Below the pieces are notes generated by a model that made no database searches, was not told where the DNA came from, and saw nothing but the letters and a program-made list of their open reading frames with translations. DNA of 64,000 bases from Sipunculus nudus. Its lineage: Eukaryota; Annelida; Sipuncula; Golfingiida; Sipunculidae. Location: NCBI GenBank assembly GCA_026874595.1, contig CM049313.1, forward strand, positions 60,744,659 to 60,808,658, in the 5' to 3' direction. A program made the translations under genes and the position numbers. Below are positions 1 to 11,236 of the stretch, in pieces (within the stretch, counting starts at the first letter, position 1; each line of letters starts with the position of its first letter).

Positions 1-1085
1 TAGCAAGACTGAGAAAAATTTATGTCATTTTTGAAAGGGGACAACATCACCTTGTAGGGCTTTCTGGGTAGTAATTTTTCCTTTTTATGACTCAGAGTTA
101 AAAAACATAGTCAATACCTGTAGGTTCAAGAAATAAAATTAGAGTATGTGGTTATTGCAGCATTTGAGTGCTGATTTAGCTTTATTTAGGTTTATAACTG
201 ACCAGTATGTCACAGGGGACATTCAGAAATTACATCGATATGTAACTTTGGGGCCTGCTGCCGAATCTGGATTTTTCAAAGCTACCTGTAAATAGCAGCA
301 CCAGAAAAGGCATGTTCCTAGCTTTCTGTTGATGTATAGAACAGCCACATTATCATTCAACAGAGGCAACAGCATGTTTTTTTTTGTCGAAAAACTTGCT
401 ATTTTGTGAAAATGGATCACCTTATGAAATGTGACCATAGAATGATGACCCCTTAAATAACAGATTATAAATCAGTCCATCCCCTAATGATAAAAGAGTA
501 ATTGCTTAATAAACCCGTATACTCATTGAATAGTCACGTTCACAAATAATATCAGCTGTATATTGACAAAAATTGCTTAATATTGATAGAATTATCCGCA
601 GTTACCAATGCCAAATGACAGTAAATTAGCCAATTCAATCATCATAATTTGTTTTATCATTGCAATCAACTGATCTTCCTAACGTCAGGCAAGTTCTGCT
701 GTTTCATAGTGATCATGCACACGAAGTCCTGCGAAACAAAACGACTAATATGCAGGTTGAACATTCCTATACCAGCTTTTGAACATGTTCTTTGCACAAT
801 AAAATTGCATAACACTAACCTTTAATGAATATAATTTGTTAAGAGGGGCTCTCATTCTATAAGGTTATCATTATTTTCTTTCGCGTTTCAAAAAATAAAT
901 GTATATTTACTTGCATATGGCCCCTTCAATCTGTGGGGCCCTTGACCACGTGCCCAGTGCACCGACGGCCCCGCACACATAACTCACACACATCTAATAG
1001 GACATTCACACATAATCATTCCAGACGTTCACTCGCACACTCGGTATATGTTTTACAATGCCTCACATGCCTGCATCTAAAACAG
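1..1085. other. Intergenic, nothing recognised
   Basis: AT-rich sequence with only short chance ORFs, no splice-bounded open frame and no recognisable repeat structure. Confidence 0.5.
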
Positions 1086-1150
1086 ACCACAGCTAAAAAC
1101 CCCTCTGCTGTCACTAAGCTTGGTGGTGCTAAGTCTCCCTTGTGTAAAGA
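1086..1150 (+). repeat. Short dispersed repeat, copy 1
   Basis: Contains CTGCTGTCACTAAGCTTGGT. A close relative, TGCTGTCACTGAGCTTGGTG, lies at about 31031-31056, directly after the tail of a decayed LINE. The family is unknown; it may be a SINE or MITE fragment. Confidence 0.4.
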
Positions 1151-1263
1151 ATTTTTTTTTATATTAGAGATACTAATATCCCTAACTATTTTTCTATAAT
1201 ACAAGTCATTCGTACATACCATCAGTAAATTATCACACACACCATGACAAACACACACACACA

Positions 1264-1385
1264 CCCGCCCCGCAAAAAAAAATCTTCAGCCCGCAACCGC
1301 CCCGCCCGCAGTTGAAAAACCATTCCTAGCACTGTCCCGCACCTATAGAGAATAAATCGACCCGCACCTGCCCCGAATATTTAGC
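1264..1385 (-). repeat. GC-rich dispersed repeat, inverted relative of 11140-11236
   Basis: Its reverse complement holds GCGGGGCGGTTGCGGGCTGA followed by a T-run and GCGGGGCG. The same order of blocks occurs at 11140-11236 on the plus strand, preceded in both by a GTCGATTTATT block. The GC bias differs from the surroundings. Class unknown. Confidence 0.5.
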
Positions 1386-1604
1386 TTTCAGTCGGCAACC
1401 TTCCCTCTCCGCATTTTTACCGAAATGTCGGCCGACATTCAACCCACAAATAAAACACAAGGGATTAACACGATTAACACGATTAGAGAATTGATAACTA
1501 TGATTCTTCATAGTATGATAGAACATTCCTTATTCTATCAATAAAAGTCAAAATGGTATTAGAGGCATTTTGTATATGTTTTAATGCTTTATTTCTACAA
1601 ATTC

Positions 1605-1640
1605 CTTGGCTTCTGACTTCCGACTTCCAAGTTTTACACA
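1605..1640 (-). repeat. Fragment resembling the Mutator-like TIR at 60.3 kb
   Basis: Read on the minus strand it contains AAAACTTGGAAGTCGGAAGT, one mismatch from the terminal AAAACTCGGAAGTCGGAAGT of the TIR element at 60289-62544. Homology is not evident beyond about 35 bp. Confidence 0.3.
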
Positions 1641-1700
1641 CAGCCGGTATAGCTCTCCAAACCGGAGGTTCGGTTTCATGTGACATTTGGCAACTCTCCA

Positions 1701-1769
1701 GCCAAACCGTGTTTCTGTGTATTGCACTGGTATGCCTGTGATGTAATGCACAGAAACACGGTTTGGCTT
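1701..1769. repeat. Hairpin with about 24-bp arms
   Basis: AGCCAAACCGTGTTTCTGTG is followed, after a short spacer, by its reverse complement CACAGAAACACGGTTTGGCT. A related single arm, AAAACCGTGTTTCCGTGTAT, occurs at 10265-10290, so this is probably a MITE or foldback end. Confidence 0.55.
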
Positions 1770-2456
1770 ATATGGAAGTGAGAGTCTCGGTTGTATTCTT
1801 TGTCTACCTCCGGTTTGCGAGTAAAAAATAGCACGTGGGCGCTTTCAACATGGTGTATAGTATAATAATATGGACAAGTTTACACCTGTTTGGATTTAAT
1901 GAACACGGTGCTGGTCTAAACTTACCTTCCAACCGAACGAGTTTAACTGAAGGAAAGGTCTAGGTAGCCGACAATGCTTTAACTGATATCATGAAGTGTC
2001 AGCTGCCTAGCTTGTGACATTCAAGACCTATTAGTAATAGTTAGTAAAATGTTGCTGAATTAAAAAAAACCAGGTAACTGGGTTGGATTTAAACTTGGAC
2101 AATGAAAACACCAAAATGCAGCATCACATTGCATGTAATATAAATCAAACAGCATTTTAAAAATTATTAATTCTTATTCACTGAAATGCATACACCTACA
2201 ATAAATGTATTTCATAAGCAGGTATTTGCATTTCATTGGCTGACCAGGTCAGATAATTAATGCAGTGTACACATTGTTGTTTGTGTGTTTATTTTGCACT
2301 AGACCACTTTAAACCCCTTTGATGATCCATTGATTTTATTGTGGGTATTGATTAGCTTCATGGTTTGGCAATCAGTTACACCAATGGTTTCATAAGTTTG
2401 TACCACAAGTTGTGAGAGAGCAGATTCTGAGTTCCTTTTGAGTAGTTGATGAGTAG

Positions 2457-4799
2457 ATACTGAATATACGTGGCCTATCAGAGTTTATCATATATAAAGA
2501 GTTTACCAATATATCTCTCACAGTTGTTTACATTCCCCCCAGTGCTGATAAAGACATTGCATCAAAGAAGATACAGGATATTGTTGCCCAATTAGAAGAA
2601 AAGAAACCACAAGCTCTGCATATTGTACTCGGAGATATGAACCACTGTGATCTTGATCAAGCACTACCCAACTACACACAGTACGTGAACTGTAACACAA
2701 GAGGTCACCAGAAACTGGACTTATTTTATTGTAATATTAAATCTGCTTATAAATGTGTTCAAGGTCCTCCACTAAAAAATAGTGACCATAATATGATCTA
2801 TATGCAACCTACTTACAGACGTAAACTTCAAATGCTGAAACCACGTGAAATTAATATTAAAGTGAACTCAAAGGAAGCCTATGAGACCCTACAAACATGT
2901 TTTGATCTAACAGACTGGCAAATGTTCATTGACACTTCATATGATTTAGATGAACTTACTGAAACTGTGTCTAGTTATATATCATTTTGTGAAGACATGC
3001 TGGTACCAACTAAAACCATTAAGATTTACCCGAATAACAAACCTTGGATTAATAGTGATCTAAGGAAACTTATTGTATGTAAGCACCAAGCCTTCACAAG
3101 CAATTCAGATAACAGATATGACTTACAAAAAGAAACTGATTCTGCCATTGAGAAAGCCAAACAACAATATAAAAAGAAAGTAGAAAAACTGTTCCATAGC
3201 AAGCAATCAAAAGATGCTTGGAAGGGTCTTCAGGAATTAACTGGTATAACTAAAAGCAAGAAAGAATGCTCACTGCTTGCTGAAAATGGCTATGCTGACA
3301 AATTAAATACATTCTATGCACGTTTTGATGAAAGTGACTTCTCGAAAGAAAAAGATGACATTCGGAGCAGTCTGAGAGCAAATTTAGAATCATGTGATGA
3401 TGGCATCCTTACTGATGTAACTGATGTAAACAAAGTGTTAAGTAAGATTAATGTAAAGAAAGCCTGTGGACCCGACAAAATCAGTGGCAGATTAATTAAA
3501 ACCTGTAGAAATAGTTTGTCCTTCATCATACATTACATTTTTCAATTGTCTCTCTCCTTATGTAAACTACCAAAATTATGGAAGACCGCAGAAATAATTC
3601 CAGTCGCCAAAAATAACTCTCCTAAAGTGATGAATGATCTTAGGCCTGTTGCACTAACATCTATTCTCGCAAAATCTTTGGAGCGAATAGTTCTTAATAA
3701 ATTACTTCCAATTGTTAAACCAATGCTAGATCAACATCAGTTTGCATATTCATCCAACAGATGCACAAGCGACGCAATTGCCACATTAACTCATTATATT
3801 TATCAACACTTAGACAGGGACCCCAGAAATTATGCCAGATCACTTTTCATTGATTATTCTTCAGCCTTCAATACAATACAGCCACACATTATGATCAATC
3901 AGCTCTGTAGATATAACATTCCTCTTTCCTACTGTCTATGGATTCTAGATTTTCTCTCGGATAGAAGACAACATGTTAGAACAAGCAAAGAAACTTCTTC
4001 AGATATAATCATAAATACTGGTGCTCCACAAGGCTGTGTTCTGTCAGCAGTCCTTTTTATTCTATATACAAATAATTTGTCTGTGAGCCTTTCAGATTGT
4101 AAAATTATCAAATATGCAGATGACACTGTCATTCTAGGCCTGATACACAAGAATGATGAATCGCTCTACAGGAAAACCATTCAATATGTGACTGGTTGGT
4201 GTGAGGAACACTACCTTCAGTTAAATGTAAAGAAGACTAAAGAAGTAGTATTTGATTTTAGGAGATCAAAATCTGTAATTACCCCAGTTGCTATCAAAAA
4301 TGAAGATGTTGATATTGTAGAAAATTATAAATACTTAGGATGTATTATTGACAGAAATCTGAATTGGAAAGAACATGTGTTGAATCAATCCAAGAAAGCA
4401 AACAAAAGATTATATTACCTTTATTATCTAAGAAAGCTTAATATTGACAAAACCATAATTACCATGTTTTATAATTCAGTAATTTCCAGTGTCCTTACTT
4501 ATTCACTGGAGTGCTGGTTTACAAATATATCTGATAAGTTAAAGAAACAGTTGAATAATACCAGGAAGAGAAGTAGTAGAATAACTGGTACTTCTCTTGC
4601 CACACACCAGGAAATCTGTGAAACCAAAACAATGGCCTTCATATCTAAGGTCATGAATGACAAAACACATCCCCTATATTCAGAGTTCCGTTTTTTACCT
4701 TCAGGTAAACGCCTAGATACAATATTCTGCAGAACAACTCGTTTTAAAAAATCTCTCGTACCACACAGTATTAAACACTTTAACTCACAACCCTCTTAG
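2457..4799 (+). CDS. LINE ORF2 fragment: endonuclease C-end plus reverse transcriptase
   Basis: The frame is open from 2457; the first methionine is at 2637 and gives 720 codons. Upstream of that Met the frame reads TVVYIPPSAD, and VLGDMNHCDLD spans it, which is the C-terminal half of an AP-like endonuclease (GDMN in place of the usual GDFN). The reverse transcriptase, which copies element RNA into DNA at the nick, follows: KKACGPDKISGRLIK, LRPVALTSILAKSLERIV, FIDYSSAFNTIQ (near residue 405), GAPQGCVLSAVLF (near 462) and the catalytic YADD at about 493-496. The C-terminal HFNSQPS is followed by a stop. Full-length ORF2 proteins of this group are longer; the endonuclease N-terminus is missing, so the copy cannot be autonomous. 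Assignment to CR1, L2 or Rex-Babar within the Jockey superfamily is not resolved. Confidence 0.9.
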   Translation: MLNIRGLSEFIIYKEFTNISLTVVYIPPSADKDIASKKIQDIVAQLEEKKPQALHIVLGDMNHCDLDQALPNYTQYVNCNTRGHQKLDLFYCNIKSAYKCVQGPPLKNSDHNMIYMQPTYRRKLQMLKPREINIKVNSKEAYETLQTCFDLTDWQMFIDTSYDLDELTETVSSYISFCEDMLVPTKTIKIYPNNKPWINSDLRKLIVCKHQAFTSNSDNRYDLQKETDSAIEKAKQQYKKKVEKLFHSKQSKDAWKGLQELTGITKSKKECSLLAENGYADKLNTFYARFDESDFSKEKDDIRSSLRANLESCDDGILTDVTDVNKVLSKINVKKACGPDKISGRLIKTCRNSLSFIIHYIFQLSLSLCKLPKLWKTAEIIPVAKNNSPKVMNDLRPVALTSILAKSLERIVLNKLLPIVKPMLDQHQFAYSSNRCTSDAIATLTHYIYQHLDRDPRNYARSLFIDYSSAFNTIQPHIMINQLCRYNIPLSYCLWILDFLSDRRQHVRTSKETSSDIIINTGAPQGCVLSAVLFILYTNNLSVSLSDCKIIKYADDTVILGLIHKNDESLYRKTIQYVTGWCEEHYLQLNVKKTKEVVFDFRRSKSVITPVAIKNEDVDIVENYKYLGCIIDRNLNWKEHVLNQSKKANKRLYYLYYLRKLNIDKTIITMFYNSVISSVLTYSLECWFTNISDKLKKQLNNTRKRSSRITGTSLATHQEICETKTMAFISKVMNDKTHPLYSEFRFLPSGKRLDTIFCRTTRFKKSLVPHSIKHFNSQPS

Positions 4800-5045
4800 A
4801 AATTTAATGTTTTGAATTATGTGTTTTACCTGCAGAATTATCTGTTTTATCATTTTTACATGCTTAATTTTACATGCATCAATATGTTATGTGTGATTTT
4901 TATGTATTTTTGTATTATTTTTATGTATTTATCTATCTATTTACTTATTTATTTTTTATGTAATGAATTGCAAGTCAACAACAAATTCCTGGAACTGAAG
5001 GCTAATAAATGTTATCTTATCTTATCTTATCTTATCTTATCTTAA
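2490..5045 (+). mobile_element. 5'-truncated non-LTR retrotransposon (Jockey/CR1-L2-like)
   Basis: This LINE retains the end of an apurinic endonuclease domain, a complete reverse transcriptase region, a 3' UTR of about 245 bp and a terminal (TTATC)n array typical of target-primed insertion. The 5' end is lost somewhere near 2490-2515, where similarity to the endonuclease fades. The last 60 bp are repeated without mismatch at 60820-60881. The intact ORF and the perfect secondary copy suggest fairly recent activity of the family. Confidence 0.85.
4990..5044 (+). repeat. LINE 3' terminal segment and (TTATC)n tail
   Basis: TTCCTGGAACTGAAGGC, then AATAAATG, then repeated TTATC. This end is repeated exactly at 60820-60881. 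Confidence 0.85.
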
Positions 5046-5319
5046 AGGGTTGAAAACAAGGATAGTTAAGAATGGCTTGTCCCCACCATGTTAGTCAACA
5101 TTTCTCTGGGAAATGAATTCCCCTCTTTTTGTGATTTGGAGACAAAGCAGTATCTGTATCAAGTCCCACCATGTAAAATTATTGAATCGGGATGCTAAAA
5201 CCATTGCTGGGTCTAAGAGTGATTTAATAAGTCATTTAATCCTAAAATAAAATACACATCCCTTGTGTATGCATGTGTTTATGGTGGCCGCAACTAATAT
5301 TTAAATCATTTCTTCAGTG

Positions 5320-5321
<2 letters not shown>

Positions 5322-5367
<46 letters not shown>

Positions 5368-5368
5368 G
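5322..5368. repeat. (TA)n microsatellite
   Basis: Uninterrupted alternating TA apart from one TTT near its end. Confidence 0.95.
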
Positions 5369-5694
5369 CTGTTTGTATATTTTGTACAATAACAGTTTAA
5401 ATAAATATGGTCATGAAAATATTGTCCATTATTTTTTATGTATGATTTAATGTATCTAACCATTACTACTAGGGCTAGAATGTCACACAATTAGGCAGCT
5501 GACACTTAGCGGTATCAGTAACAGCTCTGTTGGCTACGCAGTGGCTGGAGTGTGGACTAACTGGGCACTCGACAATGCCTATAGACGGTTCGGGGATCTG
5601 ACACTCCGCAGCCGTCATTGTCGGCTGCCTATACACTTCCTTAACTGAAAGTAGGTTAAGCCCTTGATGTTGTGACTAAGTTTAGCTTCATTAG

Positions 5695-5994
5695 GAAGAT
5701 ATCCATCATCTGTCAGACAGTGGCCGGGCGAGTACGGCGTATAATATCTTTTTTGGTCTAGTATGCATGTCGTCACATCTTCTTAACGTTGACAAGATGT
5801 CCAGGTCGTGGTTTTGTGATATGTTTACACTCCATCTGAGGTTGAACAGCAGACTATACACTATGCTTACTTATGTCAGTATTTAGAGGAACTCTGACAC
5901 ACTACATGACACCCTGTTGGATCAGGCAGTTCATGAACTGCTGATGATCATGTATCTGGTAACATGTAAAGGCTTTAATAAAGCTTTCACTGTT

Positions 5995-6052
<58 letters not shown>

Positions 6053-6919
6053 TAGTCAGGCTATAACAATGCTTCAAAGGGGCCTATAAATACATATAAT
6101 GAAATAATATACGAAAAAAAAACTATTATTATAGTTCACCTTAAATTATTTTACCATAAACAAAATAATTTAAAAGATATGAAGACATTAGTATAATTCA
6201 TTAACCTTGAAATTATTTCACAGTGATTGGAATCGCCCAACGGCCGAGTGGGTCTGGTGAGGTACGTTATTTACATTTAGTCTACTATCAATTTTTGGTA
6301 ATTATATTGTTGTAATAACTGTTGTTTCATGGCGCACCTAATTTTAATCAAGTTATATTTTTAATGTGAACCAATAGCATAAATTTCTTGTAAATGCTCG
6401 GCCAGCCTCACAAACAGAATGTGACAAATTTTATTTGTTAGCATCAGAGGCTAAATGGTTGATAAAAATTTGATAAGACCAGACTGGACAAATTTGTTTG
6501 TGATGGGCTTTGACTGGTTGTTGACTCTGACTTAAGTTGTAATCTTATCATTATATAGAGCATACGCACTTGAATTTCATGTTATAGAAGAATATTGCCA
6601 AGGACAATGGTGATTACTGCCCAACAATAAACAGCAATAGGAATATAAGCAGGGGTCGTAATACTTTGAAATTTCCATCCGTCCACTTAAAAGGCTACAT
6701 GGACATTTGTATGCACAAAGAACTGAGTGTTTTCAATAGCAGCACTAGCTGTTATGTCAGAACACAGTTGTGCAATAAAATATAGGAAAATATATAGATG
6801 AGGGCCAAGATGCCTGAACGTATGAAAAATTATAGAGCATTTTTATAAGAGAATAAAGAAAAATTAGAGAGTCGGTGAGACGGCCTGTAAAATATTTCTT
6901 TTGTGTGTCAGGTTTGTTA
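5695..6919. other. Intergenic, nothing recognised except (AT)n
   Basis: No supported ORF. Contains the (AT)n array at 5998-6050. Confidence 0.5.
5998..6050. repeat. (AT)n microsatellite
   Basis: Perfect AT dinucleotide run. Confidence 0.95.
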
Positions 6920-7059
6920 TTACTTATCAGCAGCTAATGTGGGAACACCTAGGTGTTCCTCTTTCCAATGGATTCGTACAAAATGAAAATGCCTTTCCGT
7001 GGACGTGTTCGCCTGTCTGAGACAGGCGGAAAGGCTTCATTTCTACCCCTGATAAGTAA
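6920..7059. mobile_element. 140-bp palindromic MITE-like element
   Basis: The ends are perfect inverted repeats, TTACTTATCAG (6920-6930) and CTGATAAGTAA (7049-7059). Inside are a perfect 18-bp palindrome (GGAACACCTAGGTGTTCC, 6942-6959), a hairpin CGCCTGTC/GACAGGCG near 7011-7029, and a longer stem CCTTTCCG..CGGAAAGG around it. No coding capacity. Confidence 0.6.
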
Positions 7060-7906
7060 AGGGAAATTTTATATTATGTTATATTATGCTTATATTATGT
7101 TTTTACGATATATATAATATAATATAATATAATATAATATGACCCATTGCTAAAATATAATGTCTCTATGGATTTTCTCATAAAGTGAATTAACATTATG
7201 AAAAGATCCAAAACTAATAGATAAGTAGTGTTTGCAAATACACATTCATATACTCTCTTTGAGAATGTATATAATAGATCTGTCATTATATGGTTATCTC
7301 GAAATAATTAAAATTTTGCCCTGCGTATCTTATATCTGGCTCTGGAAACCAGTGTAACGTGTTTTAGCATAAACTTTGAATAAATGATAAAGGATATTTG
7401 AAACTACATGCACAAAATAATATTAATCATTATGCCTTTAATTTGGAAAAAAATGTTATATTCATCAACACGATCAGAATATTTGTCACAAATAAGATCA
7501 CTAAATACAAAGTGCAAGTATTCACAATGTAATTCATTGTTAGCGGCTTTTAGTCACATACAGTTGGTATCAAGTCTTATTATGATTTTTATCATGGAAT
7601 AAGATATAACAGATTTTTCTTTATGTTAGTCTCATTTGGCTCCTAGTTTTACATGACTGACACAACACTACGAACGGTGGAATTGATCATAGAAGAAAAA
7701 GCAATTGATATGGCCCAGAAATACAGTATAATATTAATAATTTACATACATACATTTAAACTTTACAAACATGTGCATACTATATTTTATTTAGCATGAT
7801 TTATTTGAAGTGTTTGGAAATAGAAGATTACAGTTCTTGAAATAAAAGTAGAATTACAATCCCAAATTTATTGATATTTTTAAATCAACAGGCTATATGC
7901 TTCTAT

Positions 7907-7962
<56 letters not shown>

Positions 7963-8048
7963 ATTATTATTACGGAACCTAATATCAACAGATCACGTAT
8001 GCTTGATGAACATAAATTTTGTAATGGAGATAAAAAAAAATCAGATTC
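7060..8048. other. Intergenic, AT-rich
   Basis: Short TATAA repeats near 7105-7140 and the (TA)n/(TTA)n array at 7912-7972; no gene seen. Confidence 0.5.
7912..7972. repeat. (TA)n followed by (TTA)n
   Basis: Dinucleotide run passing into a short trinucleotide run. Confidence 0.9.
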
Positions 8049-8847
8049 TGTAACACTAGGCAACGTCAAATGTCTAGGGGAATGAATAAAGAAGTCAGTG
8101 TTTTTTTTTGTTAATAAATAATTATAATTTATTCTTAAAACAATCCTAACATTACAATACACTAAATCAATACAATTACACAGTACAACAACAGTATAAC
8201 AGCAAATCAATATAATCACACAGCAAAATAAACAAAGTGCACAGTACCTGGATACCACCACTGTCACAGCGACAAGTCCTTTAAAATGTATAAACCGGAT
8301 GAACAGTCCACACAAATCTTCTCAGAGAATAACAGTCCAATGTAATCACAAAACCAATGTAATTCAAAAGTGAAATCCTTGTATTAATCCCGAAAGCAAA
8401 CTAAAGACTATATAAGATCCGTCACAAATTCAAAGAAAATCTATAAATGATGTGTTTATCGAAAAAGGTCCCACAAACTGACACCCACTCTTCTGTGTCC
8501 GCTGGAATACTTCTCTCTTCTCTCCCGGCTCTAAAACACAGCCCCCTATTTATAACTTCTCACCACCCCAAGCAGAGAACTTTCGAATTCCCGAAAAATC
8601 CAAAGAACCTAACATGATATACAGTACAGGAAACATCTAGAACAAGGAACAGCGTGTTTCTACACACCAGGGTCCACACGTGAGCCTGCCCGGCTCGGCC
8701 AGGCGAGAAAGCCCCAGACTAGCATGACCGCTGCCTACACGTCAGACCCCACGCGTGGACCGGGCTATGCCGCCATAGATTAAACCGAGCGCTGTGTAGA
8801 GTTCACATGTAAGACGGCTGCATACAATAAAAGAGACATCTGTAACA
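8049..8847 (-). mobile_element. Ty3/gypsy LTR (3' LTR)
   Basis: On the minus strand the segment begins TGTTACAGATGTC and ends CTAGTGTTACA, giving the TG..CA ends expected of an LTR, about 799 bp long. A purine-rich AGGAGCGGGAG lies immediately upstream and fits a polypurine tract. Inside are a TATA box (TTATAAATA, near 8546-8556) and, toward the 3' end, AATAAA-type signals (near 8110-8125). The RNase H remnant upstream identifies the family. The 5' half of the element is not in the neighbourhood, so the flanking duplication cannot be checked. Confidence 0.75.
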
Positions 8848-9290
8848 CTCCCGCTCCTGTAAGAAAAAATAAAGTTTTCTAGAAAAATTTCTTTTTGCGA
8901 TCACAATTACTAAATCTTCACAATATCTCAAGAATCATCTTATTGACTACATTACATAAACATCTCGTTTACAACAAATCATCTCGAGAAGCAATCAGCA
9001 AGTACGTTGTCTTTCCCTTTAATATGTCTGATTTCAAGCTTGTAATCCTGTAAAAAACAAACTCCATCTCAACAATCTTTGATTTTTACACTTCAGCTTG
9101 TTAATAACGTGAGGGGATTGAAGACAATGATGGGCTTGACTCATGAAGTAACATAAACTTCAAAATGTTGCAATGCCAAAATCAAAGCCAAACATCCTTT
9201 TTCAATAGTGGAGTAGTTTCTATACCTTCCCAGGTTGCCGCACAAAAGCATTCTCCCTCTTTCTCCTCCGCCCATTATGTCTTCCCTTCT
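8848..9290 (-). pseudogene. Ty3/gypsy RNase H remnant, integrase deleted
   Basis: Minus-strand translation gives a recognisable but broken gypsy RNase H: YSTIEKGCLALILALQHFEV near 9165-9225, then after stops YKLEIRHIKGKDNVLAD ending near 8990. In intact elements RNase H cuts the RNA strand of the hybrid made during reverse transcription. In-frame stops and a frameshift show it is dead. Only about 130 bp separate the RNase H end from the LTR, whereas an integrase gene of more than 1 kb would normally lie there. The integrase has therefore been deleted from this copy. Confidence 0.8.
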
Positions 9291-9413
9291 ATTATATTTT
9301 CTCTCAGGTTATCGTATACAAGTATTCTCTTGTCTCTCTCTACCTTTCTCTGTTCAACTTCTCTTTCTATCTCTCCTTCTTTCTCTCAGGTTATTGTATA
9401 CTAGTATTCTCTT

Positions 9414-9461
<48 letters not shown>

Positions 9462-9480
9462 CCTTTCTCTCGCGCTTTTG
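9291..9480. repeat. Pyrimidine-rich tract with (TC)n
   Basis: Degenerate TCTCTC-rich sequence with two related segments (CAGGTTAT.GTATAC.AGTATTCTCT at about 9306 and 9388) and a pure (TC)n run at about 9413-9458. Confidence 0.8.
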
Positions 9481-10154
9481 TTTTTACTCCACTTATGGAA
9501 TGCCTTGCAGTAACAATAACTGTAAAACGCAACTTTATCAGCCCCGTTATTCAAACAATTAGTAAATTATTAAGCGATCTCGCTTCAAAGATAAAGTTTC
9601 CCTTTGAAGTGCAGTGACCATGTCAGAGGTGCAGCTTTTTCTATCATATATATGTGGTACAGGGTTTCAAAACTGACTTCCTACTCTTGTTTCTTGGAAA
9701 TGTGCATATAGATTTTGACTGAAAATATTGCAGTACATGGATAATGTGATATATCGGAGTAAATATAAGAATTTACCGAAAACCTAGCTTATATATATTG
9801 CATATGTATATAAATTGACAGAGCATGCATGTCGACCACACTTCGGTTATAATAGTAGACGTCGGTTATGTATTATACACTGTAACTCTGACGAAATGGA
9901 TAACATTGGGGATACAATTATTTCAATTTTCACGAAAAGAGACATCGGGGGGGGGAATAAATTATCGATAGCGCTTTGAATAATTAATAGTAATTCGTAA
10001 ACATGGGTATCATGGCCTGCATTAAATTTCATAGTTATACCGTTTTTTATCAACATATATCCAATTTTATTATTTTTGTTTGGTTTTTTCATAATGCTTC
10101 AATCCCCGGCTACTTACGTGTGTGATCAAGTCACGTTAATATGACATAGCGTGT
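9481..10154. other. Intergenic, nothing recognised
   Basis: Only short chance ORFs; a run of nine G near 9948. Confidence 0.5.
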
Positions 10155-10228
10155 AAATGGGACCCGTCCAAATGGGACCATCTAACTGAGACCCTTCCAA
10201 CTGGCGCCTGTCCAACTGACACGTAATC
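10155..10228 (+). repeat. 15-bp degenerate tandem repeat
   Basis: Four to five units: AAATGGGACCCGTCC, AAATGGGACCATCT, AACTGAGACCCTTCC, AACTGGCGCCTGTCC, then AACTGACAC. The period is 15 with one 14-bp unit. Confidence 0.7.
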
Positions 10229-10693
10229 TTGTTTACTCGTCAGACCACAAAGAGGCCAGTATGGCCGCAAAACCGTGTTTCCGTGTATAACAGTCACTGC
10301 ATGGGTGCGTCTGGCTCTGTCACCAGCAGAATATAGCTTTACATAACTAGCAAAGACTGAGGTTTGCTAATTATGGTTGACTGCAGTTAGAGGACTGCAT
10401 TGGCAAAGCAGAATGAGATATCGAGCATGGCGATCATTTGACCTACATGTATTCTTGTGTACACAAATATGACATATAGAGCTGACTCCTTCTGTAGTTC
10501 CATACCGTTTCCCTTTCAGCTAATTAGTTGATCATCACTGGACAGGATTAAGCTCTTTGTCAAATAAAAGGTGTGAATGAACTGTGGTGAACAAGTACTG
10601 TCCTCCAACTACTGTATCTAGTAACGAGGAGTGTAACTCTACAAACTTAATAGAAATTGATTGTTTTATGCTTAAGTTTTATTTTATATTTCC

Positions 10694-10736
<43 letters not shown>

Positions 10737-11139
10737 CTTATACATTGTAAATGTCTTCAATTATGTTGTTAGCTAAATATGTGAATATGTTGACTTTATA
10801 ATTAATTTACATATTTTGAGGAGACACAATGGCAATATTTGATTAGTTTAATTGTCCCAGTTACTGACATTTCTTATGATATGGTAGTAAATAATGGTAT
10901 TGTGGTAAGAGGTAATTCTTTAAAATAAAAAAAATGCTTGGTAATCTTATGGCACTCGTCCGTACCTGTGAAAAACACTGAAAAACGTCCTATACCATCA
11001 CCAAATCAGATAGCTATATATTCTTAGATGGTCAATCATTAATAATATATGAAAATAAATCATATTCGTTTTAGTTGGCTACCTTTTCGGTTGTCCCTTC
11101 TGTTTATTTCCTGTTTTAATTGGGATAACTTTTGGTAAA
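10229..11139. other. Intergenic with (TA)n
   Basis: Holds a copy of the hairpin-arm motif at 10265-10290 and a (TA)n array at 10695-10733; no gene seen. Confidence 0.45.
10695..10733. repeat. (TA)n microsatellite
   Basis: Perfect dinucleotide run. Confidence 0.95.
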
Positions 11140-11236
11140 AATGTGGGAGGGGTGTCGATTTATTTTTTATGGTGTGGGGGGAGTTTTGACAAAAGCGGGG
11201 CGGTTGCGGGCTGACGGTTTGTTTTGCGGGGCTTGT
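11140..11236 (+). repeat. GC-rich dispersed repeat, partner of 1264-1385
   Basis: Contains GCGGGGCGGTTGCGGGCTGA and GTCGATTTATT in the same order as the inverted copy at 1264-1385. Confidence 0.5.

Larger units (their letters stand above)
1897..5694. mobile_element. Inverted-repeat DNA element interrupted by a LINE
   Basis: The segment at 1897-2070 is an imperfect inverted copy of 5440-5694. Shared blocks, read from the outside inward, include TTAACTGAAGG/TCAGTTAAGG, GCCGACAATG, AGTGTCAGCTGCCTA and GTGACATTC..AGTAAT.GTTAG. A LINE (about 2490-5045) lies between the arms. Without the LINE the element would be about 1.2 kb. No transposase is visible. Class and target duplication are undetermined. 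Confidence 0.5.

Noticed and set aside
7897-8315. ORFs made of Tyr-Ile repeats
   Set aside because: These are translations of (TA)n microsatellites, here and at 45.5 and 55.6 kb.
9235-9513. Ser/Leu-rich ORF
   Set aside because: Translation of a (TC)n tract.
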